From: Syntrophaceticus sp050949745
GTDB taxonomy: Bacteria > Bacillota > DSM-12270 > Thermacetogeniales > Thermacetogeniaceae
NCBI GenBank assembly: GCA_050949745.1
Contig: JBMNGF010000010.1
Coordinates: forward strand, 124,001 to 188,000
Length of the DNA stretch: 64,000 nt
Direction of reading: 5' to 3'
The notes beneath the pieces were generated by a model. It worked only from the letters and a program-made list of their open reading frames with translations. It had not been told where the DNA came from and ran no database searches. Made by a program: the position numbers and the translations under genes. This document shows positions 26,237 to 35,302 of this stretch, in pieces. Each line of letters starts with the position of its first letter. Position 1 is the first letter of the stretch.

Positions 26237-27027
26237 TCATCTTTCCTCCTTAGATCCGCTGTAGACTGGATAATAGCTGTGAATTTATCAAGATCCAGGC
26301 TTGCACCGCCTACCAGTACCCCGTCGATTTCCTCTTCATTCATAAATGAAGTTATACTTTCCGGGGACACACTGCCACCGTAGAGAAAGCGCAGGCCACC
26401 AGCCAACTCTTCACCGTACATCTGTGCAATTTCTTGACGCAGAGCACTGATAACCTCCACAGCATCCTTCGGTGTTGCAGTTTTTCCAGTACCGATCGCC
26501 CAGATCGGTTCATAAGCCACTACTAGGGCATCAGGCCTCACAATTTTCATGCCATCCAGGCCTGCCTTCAACTGCTTCAAACAGTATTCCACAGCCCGAC
26601 CTGTTTCCCTAGTGGCTAGACTCTCCCCCAAGCAAAAGATAGGACGCAAGCCGCAGGTAAAGGAAGCAGCCAGCTTTCTTCTGACTATATCGTCAGTTTC
26701 ACCGAAGTGGCTGCGACGCTCCGAGTGACCAATGATGACATAGTGACAGCCCATTGCTTGGAGCATAGGGCCAGAAACCTCTCCTGTGAATGCTCCTTCT
26801 ACCTCCCAATGCATATTCTGGGCACCCCAGCCGATCTGGCTTCCCGCTAATCTGTTGGCTACTGCAGCTAAGGCCGGAAAAGGCGGGCAGACAAGTACAT
26901 CAACAATGCCATCTAAGTTCTGTTGATTAACATTTTCCAGCAGTAATTTTGTAAAATTACCAGCCTCAGCAGGTGTCTTATGCATCTTCCAGTTACCAGC
27001 CACCAAAGGAGTTCTATTATTTTTCAC
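26233..27027 (-). CDS. tpiA: triosephosphate isomerase
   Basis: Interconverts dihydroxyacetone phosphate and glyceraldehyde 3-phosphate. 264 residues, slightly longer than the usual 250 because of the C-terminal tail (STADLRRKDD). Catalytic K14 in AGNWKMHK, H101 in IIGHSERR and E173 in VVAYEPIWAIGTG, phosphate loop YGGSVSPES and GVLVGGASL. Located between pgk and gpmI in the same operon. Confidence 0.97.
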   Translation of the reverse strand: MKNNRTPLVAGNWKMHKTPAEAGNFTKLLLENVNQQNLDGIVDVLVCPPFPALAAVANRLAGSQIGWGAQNMHWEVEGAFTGEVSGPMLQAMGCHYVIIGHSERRSHFGETDDIVRRKLAASFTCGLRPIFCLGESLATRETGRAVEYCLKQLKAGLDGMKIVRPDALVVAYEPIWAIGTGKTATPKDAVEVISALRQEIAQMYGEELAGGLRFLYGGSVSPESITSFMNEEEIDGVLVGGASLDLDKFTAIIQSTADLRRKDD

Positions 27028-27057
27028 TACACAGGTTCTCCTCTCTGAAATTATTTA

Positions 27058-28236
27058 TTACCTCATCAACACAGCCACCCCAGGAAGCTCCTTGCCCTCT
27101 AAAAACTCCAAAGAGGCGCCTCCCCCAGTGGAGGCATGGGTAACCTGCTCCGCTAGACCGTATTTCTTTAGTACTGCCAAAGAATCGCCGCCCCCTACAA
27201 CAGATACCAATTCCGGTTCACACAAAGCTCTGGCCACCATCTCACTTCCATGGGCAAACTGCTCCTTCTCAAAAACACCCATCGGACCATTCCAGAAAGC
27301 TGTTTTGGCCCCTTTTATTAATCGAGCATAGAGTTCAGCAGTGCGGGGTCCAATATCCAGGGCAGACCAACCTGCAGGGACATTTGCCGATTCCGCAACC
27401 TTTACCTGTTCATTATTTCCGGTCAAGGCGATTACCAGATCCTGTGGAAGTTCAACCCGCACACCCCGCTCCTCAGCCATAACCAAAAACTCTTTGGCAA
27501 ATTTCTGATGGCCTTCGTCAACCAGTGAATCCCCTAATTTTGCCCCTTTAGCTTTTAGAAAAGTATTGGCCATACCCCCACCGAGAAGAATGGCATCAAC
27601 CTTATTTAATAGGTTATTGAGAACCCCAATTTTGTCAGCGACCTTGGCACCCCCCAGCACTGCCGCGAAAGGGCGATCAGGGTCAAACAAAACACTCCCC
27701 AAAGCCTTGATCTCTTTTTCCATCAATAACCCGGCATATGCAGGAAGATAATCTGCCACACCTACGGTAGAAGCATGGGCGCGGTGAGCTGTTCCAAAGG
27801 CATCGTTGATATAGACCTCAGCAAGAGCAGCTAAATTTTTGGCAAAACCGGGATCATTTTTTTCTTCCTCTGGGTGAAAGCGCAGATTTTCCAGGAGAAG
27901 AACCTCTCCTTCTTTTAAATCCTCTGCGGCTATCGAAACTTCAGGGCCAATACAATCATCCACCTTATTTACTTTTTTGCCCAGCAGTTCTCCCAGACGC
28001 CTGGCCACATCATTGAGGCGCATTTTCTCTACAACCTTACCCTTTGGCCTACCCAGGTGGCTCATCAGAATCACTCTGGCATCTCCCTCAAGAAGGTAAT
28101 TGATTGTAGGAAGTGTAGCTTTGATCCTGCTGTCATCTGCCACTTTTCCTTCGTCATTTAATGGAACATTAAAGTCAACCCGCATCAGCGCCTTTTTGCC
28201 CTTAATATCCAGGGAACCGATGGTCTTCAGCTCCAA
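27058..28236 (-). CDS. pgk: phosphoglycerate kinase
   Basis: ATP-producing step of lower glycolysis. A TTG start at 28236, preceded by AGGTGGAG, gives LELKTIGSLDIKGKKALMRV, matching the conserved N-terminus; the longer frame begins inside the end of gap. 392 residues. Motifs: RVDFNVPL, ILMSHLGRPKG, LLLENLRFHPEE, AFGTAHRAHAS, AVLGGAKVADKIGVL, GPMGVFE and VVGGGDS...STGGGASLEFLEG. 20 bp after gap. Confidence 0.97.
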   Translation of the reverse strand: MELKTIGSLDIKGKKALMRVDFNVPLNDEGKVADDSRIKATLPTINYLLEGDARVILMSHLGRPKGKVVEKMRLNDVARRLGELLGKKVNKVDDCIGPEVSIAAEDLKEGEVLLLENLRFHPEEEKNDPGFAKNLAALAEVYINDAFGTAHRAHASTVGVADYLPAYAGLLMEKEIKALGSVLFDPDRPFAAVLGGAKVADKIGVLNNLLNKVDAILLGGGMANTFLKAKGAKLGDSLVDEGHQKFAKEFLVMAEERGVRVELPQDLVIALTGNNEQVKVAESANVPAGWSALDIGPRTAELYARLIKGAKTAFWNGPMGVFEKEQFAHGSEMVARALCEPELVSVVGGGDSLAVLKKYGLAEQVTHASTGGGASLEFLEGKELPGVAVLMR

Positions 28237-28256
28237 TTGACCACTCCACCTTTCCT

Positions 28257-29267
28257 CTAGAGTCCCTTGCCGGCAATGAATTCTGCACAATCAACACACC
28301 GCACCGAGTAAGCCCACTCATTGTCATACCAAGCAAAAACCTTCACCAGATTTCCATCGCTGACCATTGTACAGGGTCCGTCAACAATAGCTGAGTGGGG
28401 ATCACCATTGTAATCCCTGGAGACCAGGGGCAGATCAGAGTATGCTAAAATTCCCTGTAGTGGCCCAGCTGCCGCATCCTTAAAAGCCTGGTTGATCTCC
28501 TCTGCTTCTGCTGACTTTTCCAGCTCTGTCACCAGATCCACCAGTGAGACATTGGGGGTTGGCACACGGACAGCGAGCCCTGTCAGTTTACCTTTCAGTT
28601 CAGGAAGAACCAGAGCAACCGCTTTGGCAGCCCCAGTTGTTGTGGGGATCATCGATTCAGCAGCCGCCCGGGCACGGCGCAAATCCTTATGGGCAAGGTC
28701 TAGAACCTGCTGGTCATTTGTGTAGGAATGTATTGTTGTCATCAAACCCCGCTTGATGCCGTAATTATCATTGAGCACCTTAACCACCGGCGCAAGACAG
28801 TTGGTGGTACAGGATGCATTAGAAATAATATGGTGATTGACAGGGTCATATTTGTCCTCATTGACCCCCATGACAATTGTCAGATCTTCATTTTTGGCAG
28901 GTGCAGTAATAATGACTTTCTTTGCCCCGGCTTCCAAATGTGCCATAGCTTTTTCTTTATCCCGAAACACACCTGTCCCTTCGATAACAATGCTTACACC
29001 TAAATCGCCCCAGGGTAATTTCTTAGGATCCTTTTCGGAAAAAACCTTGATCAGATGGTTACTGACAACAATTTCATCCCCTTTAGCTTCCACTGTATCC
29101 TGAAATGTCCCATGAACAGAGTCATATTTAAAGAGGTGAGCGTTTGTTTCAGCATCGGTTAGATCATTGACAGCTACAACATCAATCTCTGGATTATTTA
29201 GAGCTGCACGTAAAACTAACCTGCCAATCCTCCCAAACCCATTTATTGCCACCTTAACAGCCACCAA
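28257..29267 (-). CDS. gap: glyceraldehyde-3-phosphate dehydrogenase
   Basis: NAD-dependent oxidation/phosphorylation of glyceraldehyde 3-phosphate. 336 residues. Rossmann motif NGFGRIGRL, NAD-type VNDLTD (about 33-38), catalytic C153 in ISNASCTTNCLAPV, H180-region HSYTNDQ, and C-terminal WYDNEWAYSVR. First gene of gap-pgk-tpiA-gpmI-eno. No cggR repressor gene precedes it; rpoN occupies that place. Confidence 0.97.
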   Translation of the reverse strand: MVAVKVAINGFGRIGRLVLRAALNNPEIDVVAVNDLTDAETNAHLFKYDSVHGTFQDTVEAKGDEIVVSNHLIKVFSEKDPKKLPWGDLGVSIVIEGTGVFRDKEKAMAHLEAGAKKVIITAPAKNEDLTIVMGVNEDKYDPVNHHIISNASCTTNCLAPVVKVLNDNYGIKRGLMTTIHSYTNDQQVLDLAHKDLRRARAAAESMIPTTTGAAKAVALVLPELKGKLTGLAVRVPTPNVSLVDLVTELEKSAEAEEINQAFKDAAAGPLQGILAYSDLPLVSRDYNGDPHSAIVDGPCTMVSDGNLVKVFAWYDNEWAYSVRCVDCAEFIAGKGL

Positions 29268-29346
29268 AAAACTCCTCCTTTCAAGATTACAACTAGATAG
29301 TAAACCTTTACTGACCCCGTACTTATAGTATGTAAATTATCTCTGT

Positions 29347-29383
29347 ATTATATAGGTCATATTTTAGAGGGATCACGTTCCCT
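29347..29383 (-). promoter_or_regulatory. gap operon promoter with palindrome
   Basis: Minus-strand -10 TATAAT at 29347-29352, about 80 bp before gap. The -35 region carries an inverted repeat AGGGAACGTGATCCCT (29368-29383), suggesting a repressor or activator site over a weak -35. Confidence 0.4.
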
Positions 29384-29486
29384 GGATCCTGTAACAAATA
29401 TAATCAAAATAGCCCATATAATACATAACATATCTCTTAAAATTATATACTATTGGATTGGCAATGCAACCCAGACCAATAAATAA

Positions 29487-29504
29487 AGGCGCATAACCGC
29501 GCCT
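29487..29504 (-). terminator. intrinsic terminator of rpoN
   Basis: Minus-strand AGGCGC-GGTTAT-GCGCCT followed by TTATTTATT, 40 bp beyond the rpoN stop. Confidence 0.75.
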
Positions 29505-29542
29505 GGATTTATAAACATCATCTATAATAATAATTTATCAGT

Positions 29543-30939
29543 TCAGCGATAACGCTTCCGCTGCCGCATGCTGGGAACCCCCATCTCCTTCCTGTACTTC
29601 GCTACTGTCCTCCTGGCAATGTTGATGCCCTTTTTCTGCAGCTGTTCACAAAGCTGCTGGTCACTATAGGGCTTATAGGGATCCTCAGTTGTGACCATCT
29701 CTTTCAAAGCATGCTTAATACTCTCTGCCGCCACCATCTTTCCTGCAGCAGCATTTTCCACACCGCTGGTAAAAAAGAATTTGATTTCAAAAAGGCCCTG
29801 CGGAGTTTGAACATATTTGTTGGCAGTAGCACGACTAACAGTGGACTCATGCAGCTCAGCCATATCGGCAATCTGCTTGAGATTAAGAGGCTTTCAGATA
29901 TTTGATTCCCTTTTCCAAAAAGTCCCACTGGTAGTCTATGATACACTGTACAACCTTGTAAAGGGTAAGCCTTCTCTGTTCAATGCTGCGGATCAGCCAG
30001 AGAGCTGCTTTCATTTTGTTTTGGATAAATTCAACAGTTCCTTGATCACAGTCGGCTTTTTGTTTAACCATACGTTGATAATTACGGTTGATCATCAAGC
30101 GTGGCACGGCAACATCGTCAACAACAATTACATACTCGCCATTGACTTTTTCAACCACTACGTCAGGGACGATATAGCGGTTTTCCCCAGGGATGATAAA
30201 AATTGCGGCCAGGTATTGGATCCAGCAGCTTGATTAGATCTACCTCCTGCTGCACCTCTTGTACTGTAAGCCCTGTGGATGAAGCAATTTTGAACAAGTT
30301 GCCATTGGCCAGGTCATCCAGGTAAAATCTTATAATCTTCTCTAATACAGGGGTACGCTGACCATGCTGGTCCAGCTGAATCAGTAGGCACTCCTGCAGA
30401 TCCCGTGCCCCCACCCCCGGAGGATCAAAGGATTGAATAACCTTTAAAATTCTTTCGATCTCCTGTATATGGAAACCTGATATCTTCTGTACTTCTTCCA
30501 GACCAATGTTAAAGTAACCCCGATCATTTATGTTCCCGATGAGAAATTCTCCGATTTCCATATCTTTGGGATCGGAGAGAGTAAGGCGCAGTTGGAGGTA
30601 CAGGTGATCCTGCAAGCTGGGTGTCTGGGCAACAAAATGCTCTAAGCTATAATGTTCTTTCTCTTCATGCCCCGCGGCCTGCTCAAAAGAACGCTCAATC
30701 TGACCGCATTCAGCAAGATAATCACACCACTCCTCATTAAAATCATCTTCATCTTTTGAGGGCGCTTCCTCATGTTCTTCTTCTGTCACCTCAAGAAGAG
30801 GATTCTCTAGCATGGCATTTTCTACATACTGCGCCAAATCTATCGCTGACAGCTGCAGCACCTTAATCGCCTGGCGCAGTTCTGGAGTCATAACCAATTT
30901 TTGTGTCTGTTCCAGTTTCATTCCATAACCTAAGCGCAT
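29543..30939 (-). pseudogene. rpoN: RNA polymerase sigma-54 factor, two frameshifts
   Basis: Alternative sigma factor for -24/-12 promoters needing an enhancer-binding ATPase. N-terminal activator region MKLEQTQKLVMTPELRQAIK, acidic linker, core-binding domain (QSFDPPGVGARDLQECL), then DNA-binding HTH (ELHESTVSRATANKYVQTPQG) and the RpoN box ARRTVAKYRKEMGVP near the end. The frame breaks at about 30190 (CC read as CCC, splitting NFYHP from GENRYIVPD) and at about 29891 (one extra base, splitting GIKYLK from PLNLKQIADM). Each is a one-base insertion; correcting both gives a complete protein of about 460 residues. Real loss or sequence error. Confidence 0.88.
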
Positions 30940-31084
30940 CAGTCATCACCCCCCCTATTCACAGAAAGAATTCTCGGTTTCCAGGGAAAACTCCTGCTTT
31001 CATTAATAATAAGATATGCGGGGACCTACTGGTCCGGTCAGACTATTGACGCTGATGTCGACAAACAGGTATGTTATTCTTAAT

Positions 31085-32017
31085 TTACTGTTCATTGCGC
31101 AGTCGCTTGGCAACTTTGGATATTTCGCGGAAGCGGTGGTTGACACCGGATTTACTGAGCGGTGGCGAAAGGAGTTTTCCAAGATCCGTTAGGCTCGCCT
31201 CCGGATACTGTAGGCGAAGCAGTGCCAATTCCCGCAGCGGAGGGCGCAGAATATCCAGACCTGCCAGTGAGTCGATCTCTTGGATTACTGCAACCTGTTT
31301 CAAGCCAGCCTCCACAGATTTATTCAGATTGGCTGTTTCACAATTGACCAGCCTATTGACCTGGTTGCGCATATCTTTGATTATACGGCAGTTTTCAAAC
31401 TGAAGAACCCCCTGGTGAGCCTCAATAATCCGCAGAAACTCTGATACCTGCTCAGCCTCCTTGAGGTAAACATCATAGCCGCCACGACGCTCCCTGCATA
31501 TTGGCAACAAACCAAAATAAGTAAGTACTTCCATCGCCTCCCTGGAACCTTCATGGGTTTTGAAGAAGAGCTCCAGGTGGTAGGAATGTGAAGGCGCTAC
31601 GATGAATCCACACCCCAAAAAACATCCTCTCAGAAATGCCTTCTTACAGCAATCCTTTGCAAGAACAGATGGTTCAAGGAAATCTCGAAACCTCATATCG
31701 CTGTCAATAAAACCAAGTTCCCTGAGCAAATTGTGATTCTGCTGTTCTAGGCCAACCTGTACGGCAAACAAACGCCGACGACGCGGCCGGGAAGAACGGC
31801 GCATGGCCACCAATCTACTCCACCCCAGGTTTTTTAACAGCAAAAAAATGCGACGTGCCACCACTGGAAGCTCTGTTGTCATAACCAGTGTTCTCCGCTT
31901 TCCCAGGCGTACACTTCCTAATGACCTAGCAAAAGCAGCCAACTCCGCCCGCTGGCAGCAAGTGAGACCGAAAGTCAGCCGTGCTACATCGTCTTTAACC
32001 CGCATTGAAAATGACAT
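31085..32017 (-). CDS. whiA: WhiA-like sporulation/division regulator
   Basis: DNA-binding protein with a degenerate LAGLIDADG homing-endonuclease fold and C-terminal HTH, involved in chromosome segregation, division and sporulation in Gram-positives. 310 residues, intact. MSFSMRVKDDVARLTFGLTC, FLRGCFLGCGFIVAPSHSYHLE, NCETANLNKSVEAGLKQV and the C-terminal HTH segment PEASLTDLGKLLSPPLSKSG with VNHRFREISKVA are family hallmarks. Follows rapZ-yvcK as in other Firmicutes. Confidence 0.95.
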   Translation of the reverse strand: MSFSMRVKDDVARLTFGLTCCQRAELAAFARSLGSVRLGKRRTLVMTTELPVVARRIFLLLKNLGWSRLVAMRRSSRPRRRRLFAVQVGLEQQNHNLLRELGFIDSDMRFRDFLEPSVLAKDCCKKAFLRGCFLGCGFIVAPSHSYHLELFFKTHEGSREAMEVLTYFGLLPICRERRGGYDVYLKEAEQVSEFLRIIEAHQGVLQFENCRIIKDMRNQVNRLVNCETANLNKSVEAGLKQVAVIQEIDSLAGLDILRPPLRELALLRLQYPEASLTDLGKLLSPPLSKSGVNHRFREISKVAKRLRNEQ

Positions 32018-32040
32018 CTTGTCATGTTCCCCTTTTCAAA

Positions 32041-32067
32041 GACACAGGGGGACGGTTCTCCTGTGTC
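32041..32067 (+). repeat. REP-like palindrome R9 (GACACAG arms)
   Basis: GACACAG (32041-32047) and CTGTGTC (32061-32067) flank GGGGACGGTTCTC. Between whiA and yvcK. Confidence 0.85.
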
Positions 32068-32130
32068 GATATCTAAACCTTACGAACGCCCCCGCTTACA
32101 AGAGAGGGAGACTTACGCCAAGTTAGTCAG

Positions 32131-33134
32131 TTAAATCAGCTGTGAGAAAATAAAGCGAGCCAGTTTCCGGGAGTCATGTCGCACCAATTCCTGCTCATTT
32201 AAAAAATCCCCTCCCAGTACCCGCACACCCATTTTCTGCAGAGTATGCTGGTCAACAATTACCGATCTCGCCCCTTCTAGGGCATATTTTTCGCTTTTAA
32301 CCTTATCAACACTTTTGTTATTGACTAGAATATAATCTACACGTTTCACACCTGTATAAGTGTATATAGCATTCAGGTGATCCGAAGCCTTAAAATTGGT
32401 GGTCTCTCCTGGCTGAGTCATGATATTGCATATATAACATTTTACAGCATGAGACTGATTGACTGCTGCAGATATATCCGGAACCAATAAATTAGGCATG
32501 ACACTGGTGAAGAGACTGCCTGGCCCTAATAGAATCATGTCCGCCTGTTCGATTGCAGCTGACAGCTTCAGGAACCGCTTTACAAATTGCCGGTGTTAAA
32601 AAGACGCTTTTTATAGGAGCATCTACCTTGGAAATCCTGCTCTGTCCGAAGACATGTGAGCCATCAGCAAGTTCCGCATTCAGTGTCACCTGATCCAGTG
32701 TCGAAGGAAGTACCTGTCCGCGTACCTTTAAAACATGACTTGTTTCCTTGATCGCTGTTTGAAAATCGCCGGTTATATCCACAAGAGCAGTGATCAACAG
32801 ATTGCCCAGACAGTGCCCCGCTAAACCATCCCCCTGTCCGAAGCGATATTGAAACAATTTCTCCATAAGCATTTCAGTTTCTGCCAAAGCCGCCAAACAG
32901 TTGCGGATATCACCAGGAGGCAAAATGCCAAATTCTCCGCGCAGTCTTCCTGAACTCCCCCCATCATCAGCCGCTGTTACAATAGCCGTAATATTAGATG
33001 TATATTTTTTCAGACCCCGCAGAAGAACAGGAAGACCTGTGCCACCACCCACGGCAACAATGCGCTGCCCGCGCCTTCAATGATTGTCGACGAAAAAATC
33101 TGCCAATAGAGAATGCTAGATCTTGGAGACTCAT
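32131..33134 (-). pseudogene. yvcK: YvcK/GlmR gluconeogenesis factor, two frameshifts
   Basis: UDP-sugar-binding CofD-like protein needed for cell-wall precursor supply on gluconeogenic carbon. The ATG at 33134 overlaps the rapZ stop (ATGA), so this start is well supported. Reading gives MSLQDLAFSIGRFFRRQSLK; one extra base near 33068 separates it from RIVAVGGGTGLPVLLRGLKK, and another near 32557 separates AVPEAV from IEQADMILLGPGSLFTSV. Conserved VTAADDGGSSGRLR and LPPGDIRNCLAAL and NIMTQPGETTNF are present. Translation restarting at a GTG (33052) would still give an N-terminal fragment only. Both changes are one-base insertions. Confidence 0.88.
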
Positions 33135-34031
33135 AGTATCCCCTCTACCTTTTCACGATGAAGATCCCTGTGATGTACCTGTACCTTATAGTTTCCAGAC
33201 AGTTCAGCCGCCAGTCTCTCTGTTAAAGCCACAGATCTGTGCTGTCCTCCGGTACAGCCGATAGCTACAACCAGGTGTGTTTTCCCCTCCTTGATGTAGT
33301 AGGGCAGCAAATAAATCAAAAGATCACAGTAGCGCCCCAGAATATTACCAGTTTCCTCATATGAGAACAGGTACTCATGAATCTGAGAATCAAGGCCGGT
33401 TAAATTTTTTAAATCATCGACATAATGAGGATTGGGAAGAAAGCGTACATCCATCACCAAGTCAGCGTCCAACGGTATACCATATTTGTAGCCAAAAGAA
33501 AGGATGGTAATGCTAAAATGAGTTCCATTTTCTTTATTTTGAAAGATATCTTTGAGGTTTTTCTTCAGGTCATGGACGTTCATGTCTGTCGTATCCAGGA
33601 TAACGTTTGCTGCTCCTCGCAGTTCCTGAAGACGCTTCCGCTCTGTGCGGATGGCCTCCAGCACAGAACCGTCCTCTTCTAGAGGATGCTGCCGGCGAGA
33701 CTCTTTGTAGCGCCTGACCAGGACAGCATCAGAGGCCTCCAAAAAGAGAATCTCATACTGGATCCCCTGTTGGCGCAATTTGCCCAGCTCTTCACCCAGT
33801 TCACCCAAAGAATCAAAGAAAAGGGTGCCGCGCACATCCATCACCAGAGCGACTCGTTTTACCCTGCCATTTGACTGCTGGCAGAGCTCAGTGATCTTGG
33901 GAATCAGCGAGTGGAGGCAAATTATCAACACAGAAAAAGCCCATATCCTCCAGACACCTGATAGCCTGAGTTTTGCCAGCCCCAGAAAGCCCTGTTACAA
34001 TTACCAGGCGAATCGGTTGTTTCTCATCCAT
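33131..34031 (-). pseudogene. rapZ: RNase adapter RapZ/YvcJ, one frameshift
   Basis: P-loop NTPase/RNA-binding adapter. ATG 34031 follows GGGAGGAAG and gives MDEKQPIRLVIVTGLSGAGKT, with Walker A GLSGAGKT, then RCLEDMGFFCVDNLPP. One extra base at about 33910 breaks the frame before LIPKITELCQQ. The rest is intact: VMDVRGTLFF, LFLEASDAVLVRRYKESRRQHPL, and the C-terminal domain with FGYKYGIPLDADLVMDVRFLPNP and GCTGGQHRSVAL. Coupled to yvcK by ATGA. One-base insertion again; sequence error or decay. Confidence 0.9.
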
Positions 34032-34107
34032 CTTCCTCCCCCTCTCTTCCTATCATTTACACTATAAACTTTTTGCATTTCGGCTTGCCTATTCATGATA
34101 AAAACCT

Positions 34108-35058
34108 CTAGACAGATAGATGGTCCCAGGCAAGGGCAGCCGCCCCGAGGATTCCGGACTGCGACATTAATCTCGCCGGAATTATCTTCAAGTATTTACG
34201 GTAGGGTGGATAGGTATTCTTATAAGCCTCATCTCGAACCGGATTCAGAATTAAATCCCCTACACCATGAATAACTCCACCCCCGATGATAAATACCTCT
34301 GGGTTAAGCAGATTCACCACATTAGCAATAGCAACTCCTAAATTGCGGCCGGCCCTGTCCAGAATCGCCTGTGCCTCAGGGTCTCCATCCAGTGCTGCCT
34401 GGCCAACAACCCATGCATCGACTTTTTCCATACTGCCGGCCAGTGAAAGCATTCTGCTTCCCTGCCCAGAATTAACTAACTTCTGAGCATCCCTTTTGAT
34501 GGCAGTACCTGAAGCCAATGCTTCTAAACAACCCCTGTTATTACAGGAGCATAGAGGGCCATTTCTATCAATGATCATATGACCGAACTCCCCAGCCCCT
34601 CGAAAAGTACCCCTATAAATCTTTCCTCCCAGTATGAGGCCCCCACCGACCCCCGTACTGACAGTGATATACAGCAGATCATTATAGCCCTTCCCTGCTC
34701 CATAGCGGTGCTCACCAAGGGCAGCAAGATTGGCATCATTATCCAACCATACTGGGATTCCTAGGCGGTCTTCTATTCTCTTTTTTAAATCAACATCCTG
34801 CCATTTTAAATTAGGAGAGAAAATAATTCTATCAGTGCAATGGTCAATATAGGCGGGTACTGCTATTCCGATTCCTGCCGGCTGTTCACCTTCAGCTATC
34901 ACACTTTTCAGGCTGGTTAAAATCCTGTCCGCAACAAACTCAAAACCTCCATCTGGCATTGTAAGGCACTTGTCTTGATTAATGACCTCTCCCTTCAGGC
35001 TCACCAGCGCTGAACAGATTTTAGTACCACCCAGATCTACAGCCAGAACACCGCTCAT
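34108..35058 (-). CDS. glk: ROK-family glucokinase
   Basis: ATP-dependent phosphorylation of glucose (or a related hexose). 316 residues. N-terminal ATP loop LAVDLGGTKI, DNDANLAALGE with the catalytic Asp, ITVSTGVGGGLI, GEFGHMIID and the ROK zinc motif CSCNNRGCLEALASG. Downstream of pgi, so the two may provide entry of glucose into glycolysis. ROK repressor-type N-terminal HTH is absent, supporting a kinase. Confidence 0.93.
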   Translation of the reverse strand: MSGVLAVDLGGTKICSALVSLKGEVINQDKCLTMPDGGFEFVADRILTSLKSVIAEGEQPAGIGIAVPAYIDHCTDRIIFSPNLKWQDVDLKKRIEDRLGIPVWLDNDANLAALGEHRYGAGKGYNDLLYITVSTGVGGGLILGGKIYRGTFRGAGEFGHMIIDRNGPLCSCNNRGCLEALASGTAIKRDAQKLVNSGQGSRMLSLAGSMEKVDAWVVGQAALDGDPEAQAILDRAGRNLGVAIANVVNLLNPEVFIIGGGVIHGVGDLILNPVRDEAYKNTYPPYRKYLKIIPARLMSQSGILGAAALAWDHLSV

Positions 35059-35078
35059 AGAAGCCCTCCCTTTTGTGT

Positions 35079-35241
35079 TAGTGGTTGGTGGTTGGTCGTT
35101 AGTCGTTGAAAAGAAGAATGTTCATTCGAGACATGGATAATATACATGTCTTTTGCCTGAATAACGAACTGCTGATTGAGGGCAGTTCCTGGGATACTCG
35201 GCTCTCCGACATCTGGTTTCCGACTTCTGTTTTGGTTGGTA
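35079..35241 (+). repeat. M-repeat, near-complete copy M3
   Basis: Starts TTAGTGGTTGGTGGTTGGTC, contains GTTCATTCGAGACATGGATA, CGAACTGCTGATTGAGGGC with a pairing GCAGTTC, and ends CATCTGGTTTCCGACTTCTG. REP R10 follows 22 bp later, as after M4. Confidence 0.8.
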
Positions 35242-35262
35242 GTTAGCCGTTTATCTAGATAG

Positions 35263-35302
35263 TGACACAGGAGAACGGTTCCCTTGTTTCACTCCTGTGT
35301 CA
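35263..35302 (+). repeat. REP-like palindrome R10 (TGACACAGGAG arms), providing the pgi stop codon
   Basis: Eleven-bp arms TGACACAGGAG (35263-35273) and CTCCTGTGTCA (35292-35302) flank AACGGTTCCC and a short tail. The reverse complement of the last three bases (35300-35302) is the TGA stop of pgi. Confidence 0.85.
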
